From Corylus avellana (taxonomy: Eukaryota > Streptophyta > Magnoliopsida > Fagales > Betulaceae): a stretch of DNA of 64,000 nt. Below are positions 1 through 11,380 of the stretch, piece by piece. Position numbers and translations under genes: made by a program. Below the pieces are notes generated by a model. That model was not told where the DNA came from. It did no database searches and saw only the letters and a program-made list of their open reading frames with translations. The stretch is from contig NC_081546.1 in the NCBI RefSeq assembly GCF_901000735.1, positions 439,001 through 503,000 on the forward strand, written 5' to 3'. How positions within the stretch are numbered: position 1 is the first letter of the stretch; every line of letters starts with the position of its first letter.

Positions 1-117
1 AAACCTGAGGGGGTTGGTTGACCGAGGTAGTGCAGTGTGATATTAAACCATGCAGCGCATTACATCTTTCTTTATTCAGAGGTCAATAAAGTGCCAAAGT
101 TACAGGAACAAAGATAC

Positions 118-2540
118 CTTGGATCTAAAAGAAACTCCTTTGGAATATAGTTGATGCCCACTCGCAAATCAGCTGCAGCTCCCAGATCAATTATCTTGAA
201 TGTACGAGAATCTGTTCAAGTTTTAATGGTAACACGAAACTATTTAACCTGTTATTTCTCAAACATTTCCAACCTTTTATTGGCTAATTGCAAACTAAAG
301 CTTCCAACAATTACCTTCAGAAAATATCATATTCTGTGGCTTAATATCCCTATGCACAATCCCTGTCGAGTGAAGCGCATCCAATGCAAATAAGAGCTGT
401 CTCATGATTGTTTGAATGATTATATCCTCCCTTTCCAAACCCTTAGGCAAGGCCTGGACCTCTCCAAGAATCATTGTTTCTACCTGACATTATTACCATT
501 ACTAAGCTAAACTGAACTAAGAATTACTTTAGAGGCATTAAACTCAGAAACCACTAAATATTAGCCCAATTGGATATATAAAAAAATATGGACCATAAAA
601 CTATCCAATTGTAATACTGCAAGCAAAACAGGAATTGTAAACTTTGTTACTCACCCAATTGTAATACTGCAAGCAAAACAAGAATTGTAAACTTTGTTAC
701 TCACTGAGTGGATACTGAAAGTGATGTGTTAGTATTTCAGATATTAAGAGGGTTTTTTTTTAAAAAAATAATCATCTTTCGTGCTTTCCCAATCAAATTA
801 GGACATTTCTTGGTAATATATTAATTAGGATAAATTTAAGAATTTTTACTCGGATAATAAATTTTCTTGAGCCTTTATATTGGTCTCTCATGTGTAAAAC
901 GAAAATCATTAGTCTTCTATCAATAACAGTTCGTTCCATGAGGCATTTTACTCTCATGTGGATTTAAGGAGTCTCTTATGGATTCAAGGGTGTAGATCTA
1001 ACTAGAACAAGATCTAGCCTCTCAAGCTTTTTGTTCACCATCAATTCCTTTAACAGGTGACATCGTCTGCATAAACCCCACCCCACCTCCTTACATCACA
1101 AGAGAGGGTATGGGTGGGGGAAGGGGGGATTTAAAGATCAAAATAAGATTAATATTCCGTAATGTTCAAAACCACAAATATTTAAACTTATCATGGTAGG
1201 TTTCATATAAAGCCATCATATACAATATGAAAAGGCTGATGAGAGAATACCAACATTGTAGGGGAACTCTTTACTCTGCATCAAATCCGTAAGTGTGTTC
1301 TCCCCTTCAAACCGCCATATAAGCCAATACTCGGCTCCTTTTTTTGAAGAAGTCTGGATCCAATTTCATGATAACAGTATTAATCACAAGATGGGAGGGA
1401 AAATTAAGACATTTTGCAAAATAGTATGAGCTTTCAAAGTATATCTTTTAATTTCTAAAGCTAATGATACCCTTAATTCTTATGGTGGTAGTACTAGTCA
1501 TAGTAGAGGAACACCTCAAGAAAGCCGTACACAAAATCAGCACAGCTATTTGCACAAGCTCTCCGAACACGCTCATTCATCCAAATTTCCACGGCACCAT
1601 ATTCAGTAGCTTTTTTCAAGACCAAGTCACCTTCCTTCTAGCGACAACAAAATCCATCAATAGATACACTATATTGAATTCCATAACAAATTTTAAGGAA
1701 TTAGAAGGTAAGTTGTCACCACCGCCTCATAAAATAATATAATTGTTGCTAAACCAAGAAAATCGATACAACTCTATTATAGGATCAAGATTACACAATC
1801 AATCAAGATTTACCTATGCAATTAAAATTAATTCAGAAGGGAAAGTTCAACAAAAGGAGAAGCTAAACCAAAAAAATTTCACAGAGTATTACATCAAACA
1901 CATAATACGTACCTTGGATGAAGGCTTCTTTTTCAATGAAACTCTATAAACCACACCAAAAGCCCCCTCCCCCAACTTCTTCCCCAGCACAAAATCATCC
2001 TGCCACACAAACTCAATACAATTCAACACATATACAACAATTAGCTCAAAATATGGTCCAAGATGCAAAAATCAGTCACAATTCACTGACCTTCCTGAAA
2101 GTGGGTCTGAATAGCCTTTCAGCAAAAGCAAGAACAAACATGTCATAGAAGCCAGGGGCCACACCAGGTGTGGCCCAGAGGTAAGACAGAGCCCCCAGAG
2201 CCAAAAGTGCACCAGTGGTCGTAATTGTCAAGCCACTCGACTTAGGAAGAGTGCTTCTGTATATTATGTCACCGCACTCCATGACAGTACATGGCAGCCC
2301 CACTCCCACGGCCACAAATAGGTCACGAACCGCATCGATGACCAGCTGTTCGCCTTGTGACGCGAAAACTAGGAACTGTTTTGGGTTTGAGATGGTGATT
2401 CTTGTAGTGGGTTGTGATTTAAAAGTAGTGGGTTTGATTCGGAGCTTCTTGCCGAGAAATGGGGTCGTGGGCTTCGGAGAAGTGTGAGGGTGGAGCTTGG
2501 TTACTCCTATACCAACTCCTCCTGCTGCAACAACGGCCAT
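118..2540 (-). CDS. STN7: Thylakoid state-transition kinase STN7, 3'-truncated by window edge
   Basis: Serine/threonine kinase of the thylakoid membrane that phosphorylates LHCII and drives state transitions (family knowledge). Six exons are read on the minus strand: 2540-2091, 1999-1913, 1637-1515, 1353-1251, 479-315 and 211-118, all GT-AG and in frame, giving 340 residues. Residues 1-60 are rich in Ser/Thr/Pro and look like a chloroplast transit peptide. LPCTVMEC carries Cys84 and Cys89, matching the redox-linked lumenal cysteine pair of STN7. A hydrophobic segment lies at about 104-139. The kinase domain shows GEGAFGVV (160-167), the ATP-site Lys187, catalytic HRDIKPQN (297-304) and IIDLG (Asp318) with DLG in place of DFG, as in known STN7. 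Exon 6 ends in DPR; the activation-segment exon and C-terminus must lie beyond base 1. STN8 is the main alternative, but the N-terminus fits STN7 better. Confidence 0.93.
605..704. repeat. Two-copy 50-bp tandem duplication in STN7 intron 4
   Basis: Units 605-654 and 655-704 are adjacent and differ at one base (G at 631, A at 681). They lie inside the 771-bp intron between STN7 exons 4 and 5. The near identity implies a recent replication slip or unequal exchange. Confidence 0.9.
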
Positions 2541-4177
2541 GTCCGTACGGACTGAAGCTTAGATTTTGTGAGAAAGAGCTAGCAAGTGGCACAGTCTAGC
2601 TCTCATCATTTTGAGTCTCCTTCAAATTTAGACCACTAATCCGCTATACAGTGACAGTTATTTCTGGTATTTTTTGTGGAAGGAAATGGTTCGATTGGAT
2701 TTGATGAGCGATGATAATCACCACAAATGACACGTAGATGTACGCATGTTGGGTTGGGCCTTTAGTATTGGATATTTAGGAATTGGTCGAATCGTGGGGC
2801 TGAAATTTTTTTGATGTGGCTAAGGTTTTGGGTGTACTTGATCTTTCTTAGTTTCTTTGCCATTTGGGCATTTTGCAACCTTGTTGAGCCATTAATTTTG
2901 TCTTTTTCTTGCTTAGAGCCTAATATGTCTCGATGAGGACGCGAATGCTCAGGACCGGGTTGCTTGCAAATCCGATAGGCAATTGAAAGAAAGCCCTGAT
3001 GAAGCCCACGTGTCTAAATAAATCTTGAGCAAGTGAGCCCATCAAGACCTTCTCTTATGCAAGGGTTAGACCGATTTCAATTCAATCATTCAATTGCAGC
3101 CAATCCCAATCCCGATAACAATTGATAACGATATTTGCATCATTACGATTTACAGGATCCATGAGATCGAATCCTGTTCATATCAAGATAGGCAAAAGAG
3201 AGGAAGGACCATATAATATATAGCTCTCATAGTCTATCCTGTAAAGGGTCTTCTTTTTTTTTTTTTTTGGTCACCGCGTTAGAGCCTTGAGGTAGGGAGG
3301 ACCATCCTGTTATGTAGCTCTGCAAATGGACCCAAACCAAAAAAAAAAACATTACATTACACTAGTTAAAAAAAGTCAATGATTTTGACTATGGTCTCTT
3401 ACCGTTGAAATTACCCTCTTAGGAAAATGCTTAAATTAATATTATTTTTATTACAATCTCTTTACAAATTTAAGGAATATTTCACGGGTGACGCGTAAGT
3501 TTAACAACAAAATTTGATTAGTAAGTGAGTACGGTTACCAAATCCTCTTCATAAGATCTAGTGACAAAAGGCAAAAAATCTGCGAAACTTCTTTTTTTCC
3601 TTTATTAATTGACAATAATCAGTATATGGTATTTGAAGAATAGGTCTTGATTCCGATTGAAGACGCATTATCCGATTTGTCCTAGCTTGACATGTCTCAA
3701 ATTGGCATGCTAGAATAAGGTTCGCTGGCCTAGAAAGAGAAGATGAATAGATGATCCAATATTACAAATTGAATGTAATTTTTTTTTTTTTTAATGATTT
3801 TTAAGTCCCATAAATATAATCTACGAAACTGTAATCCAATTACTTGAAAGTGGAAAATACCTTCCACTATATTTACATATTTGAAGCAAAAAATAAATAA
3901 AAGATGCACCTCGACGGCGACCAATGATCTCCCACCTCGTGTAGACAAGAGAATTCTACACAGCCACAGAAGAAGAATCAGAGGAAGAAGAAGAAGAAAG
4001 AATATTTTTACCATGCACTCATCATCATCATCAATATCAAAAATCCCTTTTTTCCACCATCAACGACTGTGATTACAATACGAATCACAGTCGTCAATCC
4101 CTCCACCTTGAACGCCCAGACCATTTTGCCCTCACTCATCGCCATGACACACGATAATCAGCAAGAGAAGTTGGTAG
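2541..4177. other. Intergenic: STN7 promoter side and GATL 3' flank
   Basis: This stretch separates the start of STN7 from the stop of the GATL gene, both on the minus strand. It contains poly-T and poly-A runs (about 3252-3268 and 3338-3349). The small open frames near 3.7-4.1 kb have no recognisable product and may be GATL 3' UTR. No further gene is seen. Confidence 0.6.
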
Positions 4178-5215
4178 CTAGCTGTCGGAGAGCAACGAGG
4201 AGTGACGAAAGAGGTCGTAGGGGGCCCAGAGGCTGTCCAAGGGACACGGGCGCTTAGAGTCGAGCCGGAGCCAAGGCTTGCCCTTCCCACTCCAATGCAG
4301 GAGGCTCACCGGCCCAGAGTGGAGATCCCTACACAGACCCTCCAGATTGTCGCCTCCGAGCCCGTGCTGGTTCCACCTGTGCTCCACCCCCTCCACGTCA
4401 CCTGCGAAAACCAACAGGAACGGAGGCAGCGACCCCAGCTCGTATATTCTGAACCGCTTCTGCACCCTCATCCAGCTCTCCAGCCTCTCCGTGTACCTCC
4501 CTTCCCTCCACTTCCTCAGATCGATCACCATCACCCCCGTGTTGAAATAGCAAGCCCTCTTCCCCTTCAACGACGCCGCAAACGCCCGGTTCGCCCAGAA
4601 CCTGGCCGTGAAGTAGCTCGTGAAATTCGCGTGGCAGTATTCGGGCGCGCCCAGCACATGATTGCCGAGATCGATGCTCCACAGCTTCTCCACGTCGTCC
4701 ACCACGATCAAGTCGGAGTCGAAGTAGATGATGCGACCGACAGCGGAAGGAAGGAGGTCGGCGAGGTAGATGCGCGCGTAATTGAGAGGCTGGTCGAGTG
4801 CTCGCCGGATAGAGTATGAGATCATGCCCTTCACGAGGTTGGAGTCGAAGTGGTAGAGGCGGAAGCTCAGGTACGGGAAGGTCGTGGTGACGACGCGGCG
4901 GAGCTCTTCGTGGCCGCGCTTGGCGACGATGAAATGGAACACGATATTCTCCGGGCACGACGCGTGCTGGAGCACCGAGAACACTCCCGCCACCGAGCCC
5001 CTTAGGTAGGTAGCGTCCAGCGTCATCGCGATGTGGATGAGCCACCGGTCGTCCAGCGAGGAAGGCCTCGCCACTCGGGGGCATCCCAGTCCATTCCGAA
5101 ATGCCGCTGCTTCTCTGAAAGCCGGGAGCTCTCCGGCTACACCTCTCTCCGGTAAGCTTACGGCGACGAGAAGAAGGAGGAGGAGGAGGAGGACCAAGTG
5201 GCACTTCGTTGGCAT
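4178..5215 (-). CDS. GATL-type GT8 glycosyltransferase (galacturonosyltransferase-like)
   Basis: Intronless 345-residue protein of the GATL branch of GT8, whose members (PARVUS and relatives) act in the Golgi or secretory pathway in pectin and xylan assembly. The N-terminus has a Leu-rich core (about 7-19) that reads as a signal peptide or anchor, followed by the GATL-typical [10 protein letters not shown] (33-42). PLNYARIYL (143-151), the DxD metal/nucleotide-sugar site [11 protein letters not shown] (165-175), [14 protein letters not shown] (223-236), GLGGDN (285-290) and the C-terminal HWSGKGKPW (307-315) are all present. Length matches the 340-390 residues usual for the family. The ATG at 5215 is chosen because the hydrophobic leader follows at once. 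The coding region is GC-rich compared with its flanks, which creates long shadow frames on both strands. The exact GATL number cannot be assigned by eye. Confidence 0.94.
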   Translation of the reverse strand: MPTKCHLVLLLLLLLLVAVSLPERGVAGELPAFREAAAFRNGLGCPRVARPSSLDDRWLIHIAMTLDATYLRGSVAGVFSVLQHASCPENIVFHFIVAKRGHEELRRVVTTTFPYLSFRLYHFDSNLVKGMISYSIRRALDQPLNYARIYLADLLPSAVGRIIYFDSDLIVVDDVEKLWSIDLGNHVLGAPEYCHANFTSYFTARFWANRAFAASLKGKRACYFNTGVMVIDLRKWREGRYTERLESWMRVQKRFRIYELGSLPPFLLVFAGDVEGVEHRWNQHGLGGDNLEGLCRDLHSGPVSLLHWSGKGKPWLRLDSKRPCPLDSLWAPYDLFRHSSLLSDS

Positions 5216-6966
5216 GGTTTGGCGGGTGAAGCGATTGTGAAGGAACGAGAGAGGAGTAAGAGAAGGAGCGCGGTGCGGGGCCAGCTGGACAGGACGGGGA
5301 TACTTTTGGTATTTTGTCTATGTTTGTAGTGGGACCTGTGGTAGAGTTAAAAGGGACAGACATTAAAAATTCCGTGATGCTGCCAGGCTGGAATAACGCG
5401 TCTTTTTTTGTTTGCCCCCGAATGATTTGGGATTTGGGTGCAAAATGGAAATAGATATAATCACACGACCCCTTCTGTTTCTGCCTGCTTTAGCCTTAAT
5501 TTAACCATACTATATTTAGCACGGGTAAAGTAAAACATTTACAATCGAATCCTCGTAATTATTTTTGACAACCTCAAACTGAAACAACAAAAGAGACAGA
5601 TGTTGTATTATGCACAAATCCAGCTAGAGCTAGTGAAGCGTTACTCAGGCGTTAAGGCGTATTTACATTTGGCTATTTAAATTGTAGTTAATTTGTCAGT
5701 TAAAAAGTGAATTGGTTCCGTTTTGTTTATAATACATTGTTTATACTTTAGTTCATTTTGGCTCTTTAAAGGTAGGCAGCCGCAGTGTGGCGTGAAACAT
5801 CTGATCTGAGAAGATATTATAGTCTATAGATGGACTAAAAACAGGAAAGTGAAGGCCAAGTACTGAACTTTAAAGGACAAAGGTGAGTCCGTGAAAGAGC
5901 AAGAGCATATGTAGCTGGCAATGAGCGAGTGCGTAGACAGTGCACGGAAATAAAAGCAAAGGACTTTTTGGGACACATATATACATATACTGGTTTGGTT
6001 TGGTTGCGTAATGCGCCATTACGACCCACCCTGTCCAGTCTCCGACCATTTCCGGCACTAAAATCCATTTTTGTTTTGTTTTGTTTCTTGTCTGCTTAGA
6101 TCACCATTCCTGCCTTGCTGTATTTCTATTTTCTACACACCCAAAGGAAATTCAGAAGCTTTCTAGAGCAAAGTCTTCTTCCTTTGGAAGAACAAAGCTG
6201 CCACAGGATTGGTGAAAATGACATACTCTTCTTCTTCATCTGATCTGACGCAGAGCAACTGAGAACCGTATATATTAATGCAAAACTTAATTTCTAGTCC
6301 ATCACGCTGGAATTCAAAAATGAATAGAGGTGTCAAACTTTCACGCTGAATTTTCCACATGCTTATTGAATTATGGCTTCATCGTAAAAGTAATTAAATA
6401 TTAACACATGGGTGCAGCCTGAAATTATGGCTTGACATCGTGTGAGGCGAGATCCTGTGAAATCCCACCATCACTCCAACAAGCTTTTGACCTTTCAATG
6501 TTCAATATCCACCTCCTCCAGATTACACCATTAATTTCTTTAAATATTGAAAGTACTTTTGACTTTAGAAAATAGAGATCGGTAGGTGACAACATGATCT
6601 ATTTGGATCAAAAACCTTCTTTATTTCATTCCTTACGGCTTATAGATTTTCCACAACTTCTTTTTCAAGAAATTTGTGTGGGCATAAGGCATTTGATACA
6701 AAAGTGATGCTAGGGTATTATAAATTGACGTAATAGTTTATATGTCACTTATTATGCTACGGATATTATAATTTTTTTACAAACTTTGTACCAATTCATA
6801 ATTATCAACTATACATGTTTAATTATTTCATAAATTATGAATTGTTACATCAATTTGTATAAAAATTATAGTAAAAATTGTAATATTTCAAACATTTTCC
6901 TACCTACTAAACAATTAAATATAATCATGGCCCATGTGGCAATGACCTAATTTCGCCCAATTTTTC
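5216..6966. other. Intergenic upstream of the GATL gene
   Basis: Holds the GATL promoter and 5' UTR close to 5216. Only short open frames without recognisable products are present (for example on the minus strand near 5.8-6.4 kb). No transposon ends were identified. Confidence 0.55.
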
Positions 6967-7133
6967 AGGGGCAAAACTAGAGATTTGTGTTTGGGGAGCA
7001 AAATTCTAAGAAAAATAATTTTAGGGGTCGAAAATTAAATTTTATAGGAATGTTATGATTTTTTTTTTTTTTTTGGACAACCTTGGGCCTTGGGGAGTCT
7101 AGGGTCCCCCGAGGCCCAACGCGGTTCCGCCCC
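6967..7133. mobile_element. hAT-like MITE with CAGGGGC termini
   Basis: Left end CAGGGGCAAAAC at 6967 and right end whose reverse complement reads CAGGGGCGGAAC at 7133 form short inverted termini typical of small plant hAT-like elements. About 167 bp, non-coding, with a T run at 7059-7074. No clear 8-bp target duplication, so the borders are approximate. Confidence 0.5.
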
Positions 7134-8536
7134 TGGCTCTGATGCCAATGTTTTTCAACAATTTATAAGTCGATGTGATACTTGTTGATGTAATACTTGT
7201 TACGTTAGTCAATAAATAATTAAATTTAATTCCCATCTAACATGACAATATCATTTGAACCACCACATTATTTGTATTGAAAAATTTGTAATAGAAATTG
7301 AAATATTTCAAGTATTTTCCATTTGATGCTTGCCATAATTACAAAGGTACTATTTTTTTAATGAACAAAGGCATGTATCTATCATCTCAAAATGGGATTA
7401 CGATTGAATATGAAGGGAACATCTAACCAATCTATGCCGACACTTTTTTTTTTAATGCCCATATTTGAGTATTGTCATGAATCGTGATGTGATCTCTTGA
7501 TTAATACAAAGAAAAATAAATTAGTGGAGAGGAGACATCAAAATCAAGGTAACTGTTTCCTAAACCATAGGTGTGACATTAGACATGTTTGATTCATGGA
7601 AAATTAAAATTCATAGCCATGCTAAATTTATTGAGATTGGACCTATTAGATAGCGTTTGGTCATTTAATTTATTGTGTACATATATATATATATATGTAT
7701 ATGTGACATGACTAATTTCTACACGATGGAGCTCATGGAGAAGATACAGTGCCCGACAGGAAGTATTGAAAGCCCATCTAACCAAGCTTCTTAAAATGAG
7801 TTAGATATCATATTTCAGCCATTAAATACCGAATTTACTGGGATACCAAAAATGACAGTGCTATTAATAAGATTGAACGAAATTGGATCGATCAAAGCAC
7901 GGGACCGTTAAGATAGTTTCTTTCAAGCGAAGAAATTGGACCTATTAGATTGTATTTAATCAATTCTTCCAGTTGTTGGATATGCACCTCACCGACTAAT
8001 TTGTCTCTTTTCTTTGTGTTATTCTAATTATTCCGTGCACAAGTCATTTTTTGAATGCACAAAAGTACAAGCAGGAAACTAATGCAAGTCACGGGGTTAT
8101 AACTTTAGCAGAATGCCCTACACCACGGAATAGACAGAGCACCTAAAAGAGCACGAGCACAAGCTTTTCAAATTTTTTTTTTTTAATTTAGAGAATAAAA
8201 CTAATTTTTGATTTCATATAAAAAAAAATACTTCACAATAGATTCCAATATTTTTTTCTATATGAATTAAATACTATTTCCTTTTATCATTGTAGCCAAT
8301 GAGAGATGAAGGAGAATTGTTGTGAGATGTGAATGAGAGAAAATAAAAGAGAGAGAATAATTTGTTTATAATTTAATAAAGCATTGAGTATTGGGAAACA
8401 CTATAGATACCATTTGGTATAGGTTAAATATAGGGCTTTTAATGTGGGTGTATTTTTGTGGTTTTTTTGAAATTTTCCCTAAACATAGAGAAGGGAATGT
8501 CATGTAGGGCATCTGCTGCTAGTACTCTAAGGGAGG

Positions 8537-8665
8537 GTGTTGATGAATAATCTTACATTGTTTGTGGATAAGATATTGTGGACGAGATTTTTGGCGTGTT
8601 TATAAGGAGTGTGCAACCCTGCCTTATTGAACCGATTTTATGAGATGAGTTAGGCCCACAAATTG
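8537..8665. repeat. Possible solo LTR/TRIM remnant (TG...CA)
   Basis: A segment starting TGTTGATGAATAATC and ending TTAGGCCCACA has the look of a short LTR (TG...CA, about 129 bp). No matching flanking direct repeat was found, so this is a weak call based on its termini only. Confidence 0.3.
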
Positions 8666-9077
8666 CTTCGCTCAAGAAAAAAGTAATATTATTAAATAAT
8701 TCAAAACATAAAATAATACTAAAAGATATACATTATCTTGGTGTCATATTAAATTTTTTACATATTAAAATAAAACATGCTCAAAACATTTTAACAAAAC
8801 ATACCCAGCTTATTATCTTGGTGTCTAACGGGTGTTTGTTAAACAACTTCCCACCCCAAAATACTATTCACATTTTGTTTTTTCTAAATAAATTAACATC
8901 GAAACATTCTCACTTTTTATATTATATCATTTACTTTTTATTACTATTAAAATAAAAAAAATTTCACTTTTTTATACCAATCATTACTCTATTTTTTTTT
9001 TTCCCCACCAAAATATGAAGGGATGAAATGGTGTTACTAGCCATTATCATTTATATGACGTTTTAAGCCGAGTTTAA

Positions 9078-9726
9078 AGGCTTGTTTGGTTTGCAGATTG
9101 AGTATTCAATTAGTAATAGGAATAGCTATTGCTAGGAATAGAAGAAAGTGAAATGGAATAATTATTTATATTCCTTAGTTTGGTAACAACATATGTATTC
9201 TAATTGGAGTTAAACCAAAATTGCCAAAAATCTCACCCTTTTTATAAAAAAAAACTCATATTATTATTCATATTCATTAGTTTTGTAACAACACATGTAT
9301 TATAATTGGAGTTAAACCAAAATTACAAAAAACCTCACATTTCCTATAATTGTTGGAGTGGTCGCACCACTCCCAGAGCACCTTGGGGTGGACCCCTGAG
9401 GTGCCCCGGGGGTGGCGTGACCACCCTAGGTCTTGCCAGTGGGTGGCCGGCTACCCCTTAAATTCAAGGTTTTCTTTTTTTAATAAAAAACAAAATTTAG
9501 GATTAAAATAAAAAAATAATAATAAGGGTTTTTTGAAAAACCTATTCTATTCCATCTGGAATAGCTATTCCATCCATTTTTTTTAAATGAATAGTTATTC
9601 ATGTGTGTATGTAATTAGTTATTCCCAACTATTCTTATGGGAATAAACCTCTATAAAACAAAAGAGTAACTATTTAATAGGAATAACCATTCCATTTTAA
9701 AGGTTTATTTTGCAAACCAAACGGGT
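9078..9726. mobile_element. MITE with GTTTGGTTTGCA inverted termini
   Basis: The left end reads GGCTTGTTTGGTTTGCA from 9079 and the reverse complement of the right end reads ACCCGTTTGGTTTGCA, so the outer part of the termini is inverted. TTTAA occurs at both borders (9073-9077 and 9727-9731) and may be the target duplication. The inside repeats GGAATAGCTATTCC-like sequence and holds a GC-rich GGTGGCC module at about 9355-9450 that recurs in other elements of this window. Confidence 0.7.
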
Positions 9727-9731
9727 TTTAA

Positions 9732-11380
9732 TGATTTTTTTAGTTGAGTGCTAAAGAAAACATTAAACAGTCACTCGAATGTTGGATAAGTATTGGGATT
9801 GTGCACATTTCAATTAGCTCTACATATAGGTTCATATACTCTATGAAATTCGTGTGGATTTCATGTATTTACACGTACTTTTAAATATATATTCCATTTT
9901 ATTTTTATTTTTTAAGTTCTTCCAGTTTATTAGGGCGGGGCAGAGAAAATTAGCTCGAGCATTTCTCAAAAAAAAAAAAAAAAAATGTAGTTGGTATAAA
10001 TTATAATAATTGGAACTTCTGGAAGAAAAAAGAAGGTTGTTTGGTAATTAGTGATGGGTACCTTGCATGGGTGCCACGTCTTGGGAAGTCCTTTTCGCTT
10101 TATGAGTACCCGCCCATTCACTAATCACTACTCACCTAAAGACTAAAGTAAAGCATCTCACCTGTCAACCATCGTCCCTACCCCTAATTATTATTTCTTT
10201 TCTCATTTCCATTTTCAGCGCCACCGATTCCTCTTACCTTACCTCCACTCCAGCGGCACTATTAGTGCGGTTCACGTGTGAGGTTTTCCCATTCATCTCT
10301 AATGGACAAAATTTCACCATATCAATGGTCGTGGTTTAATGGTAAAAAAATATATATATATATATATTTAAGTGGTCCGGGCTCAAAATAAAGAATTTTT
10401 ACATATACTTAATTAGTATTAACCGTATTAAATTTTTATTAATGTTTTGATGGAGTTGGATCAGACTATAGCTCAGTCGAATTTGAAGAAGCATCTGCAG
10501 TTTTTACTATCTAAACTTCTTCTGTGCGATTTCCAATGAGCCCGGCCGATCCTTTTGCTAAAAAAAAAAAAGACAAAATTTCAACTAAATTGAATTATCA
10601 TAAAGATTTTTTTTTTCTTTAAAAAAAAAAACAAACTTATTCTATTAAATTGATATGCTTTTAAAACAAAACAAAAAAACTCAGAATCATTTCCATTTTA
10701 AATGAAATATATCTCATTTTATTTAAAATAAAGAAGATCATATTCCCAAAAAATAAGGATGAAACAAATTTTGAATATTTTGTATATGTATTTTCAATTT
10801 ATTATGTTGAAATGACATGCATTCAAAATATATGTGATTTTCTCCCACATTTTAATAGGGTGTTTGAGAATTACATATATTTTAGATACACGTTAATTCA
10901 ATAGACTAAATAAAAAAAAAAAAAAAAAGTTGAAAATGCATACAATAATTATAAATATTTTAGATTAAAAATATATATGATAATTAAGTGCTATAACAAC
11001 AAATTTAAACACTAATTTAATAATGTTGAAGGAAAGTTATATGGTAATTCTCTAATTAAATCACATTTGAAACAAATCAGCTTGTTTTTCAGAGTATCAC
11101 CCTTCCGTTAAAAAGATTTTCAAAATCAATCTAATGAGGATAAGTTAAGCACCATTAGACCCGGAGCTCAAATGAAAGTCAATTTTTCAGGTAGGCCACA
11201 GTCTCTCTCCAGTGCTGGGCACCAAAATCAGCAGCTCCTGTCACACTCTTTCCTATTCATTCAAAATCCCTTTCGAAACTTCTCCGCTAATCTCGCATTA
11301 ATTGACTGGTTTCTCAGTTCAATTTCCACCTTTTTTTTCCCATTCTCTCCGAACACAATCCACCACCCTAACTTTACACC
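9732..11380. other. Intergenic: promoter and 5' UTR side of the RLP4-type gene
   Basis: AT-rich, with poly-A runs and an (AT)n tract at about 10351-10368. The last 340 bp (about 11040-11380) is repeated in altered form at about 35210-35520 and so belongs to the duplicated RLP4 locus. No separate gene seen. Confidence 0.6.

Noticed and set aside
4202..5363. Long open frames antisense to, and in another frame of, the GATL gene (205 and 321 codons)
   Set aside because: Arg/Pro/His-rich shadow translations caused by the high GC third positions of GATL; no conserved domain.
10330..10560. SINE-like words (GTGGTTTAATGGTAA, TAGCTCAGTCG)
   Set aside because: No A-box/B-box spacing, tail or target duplication could be confirmed.
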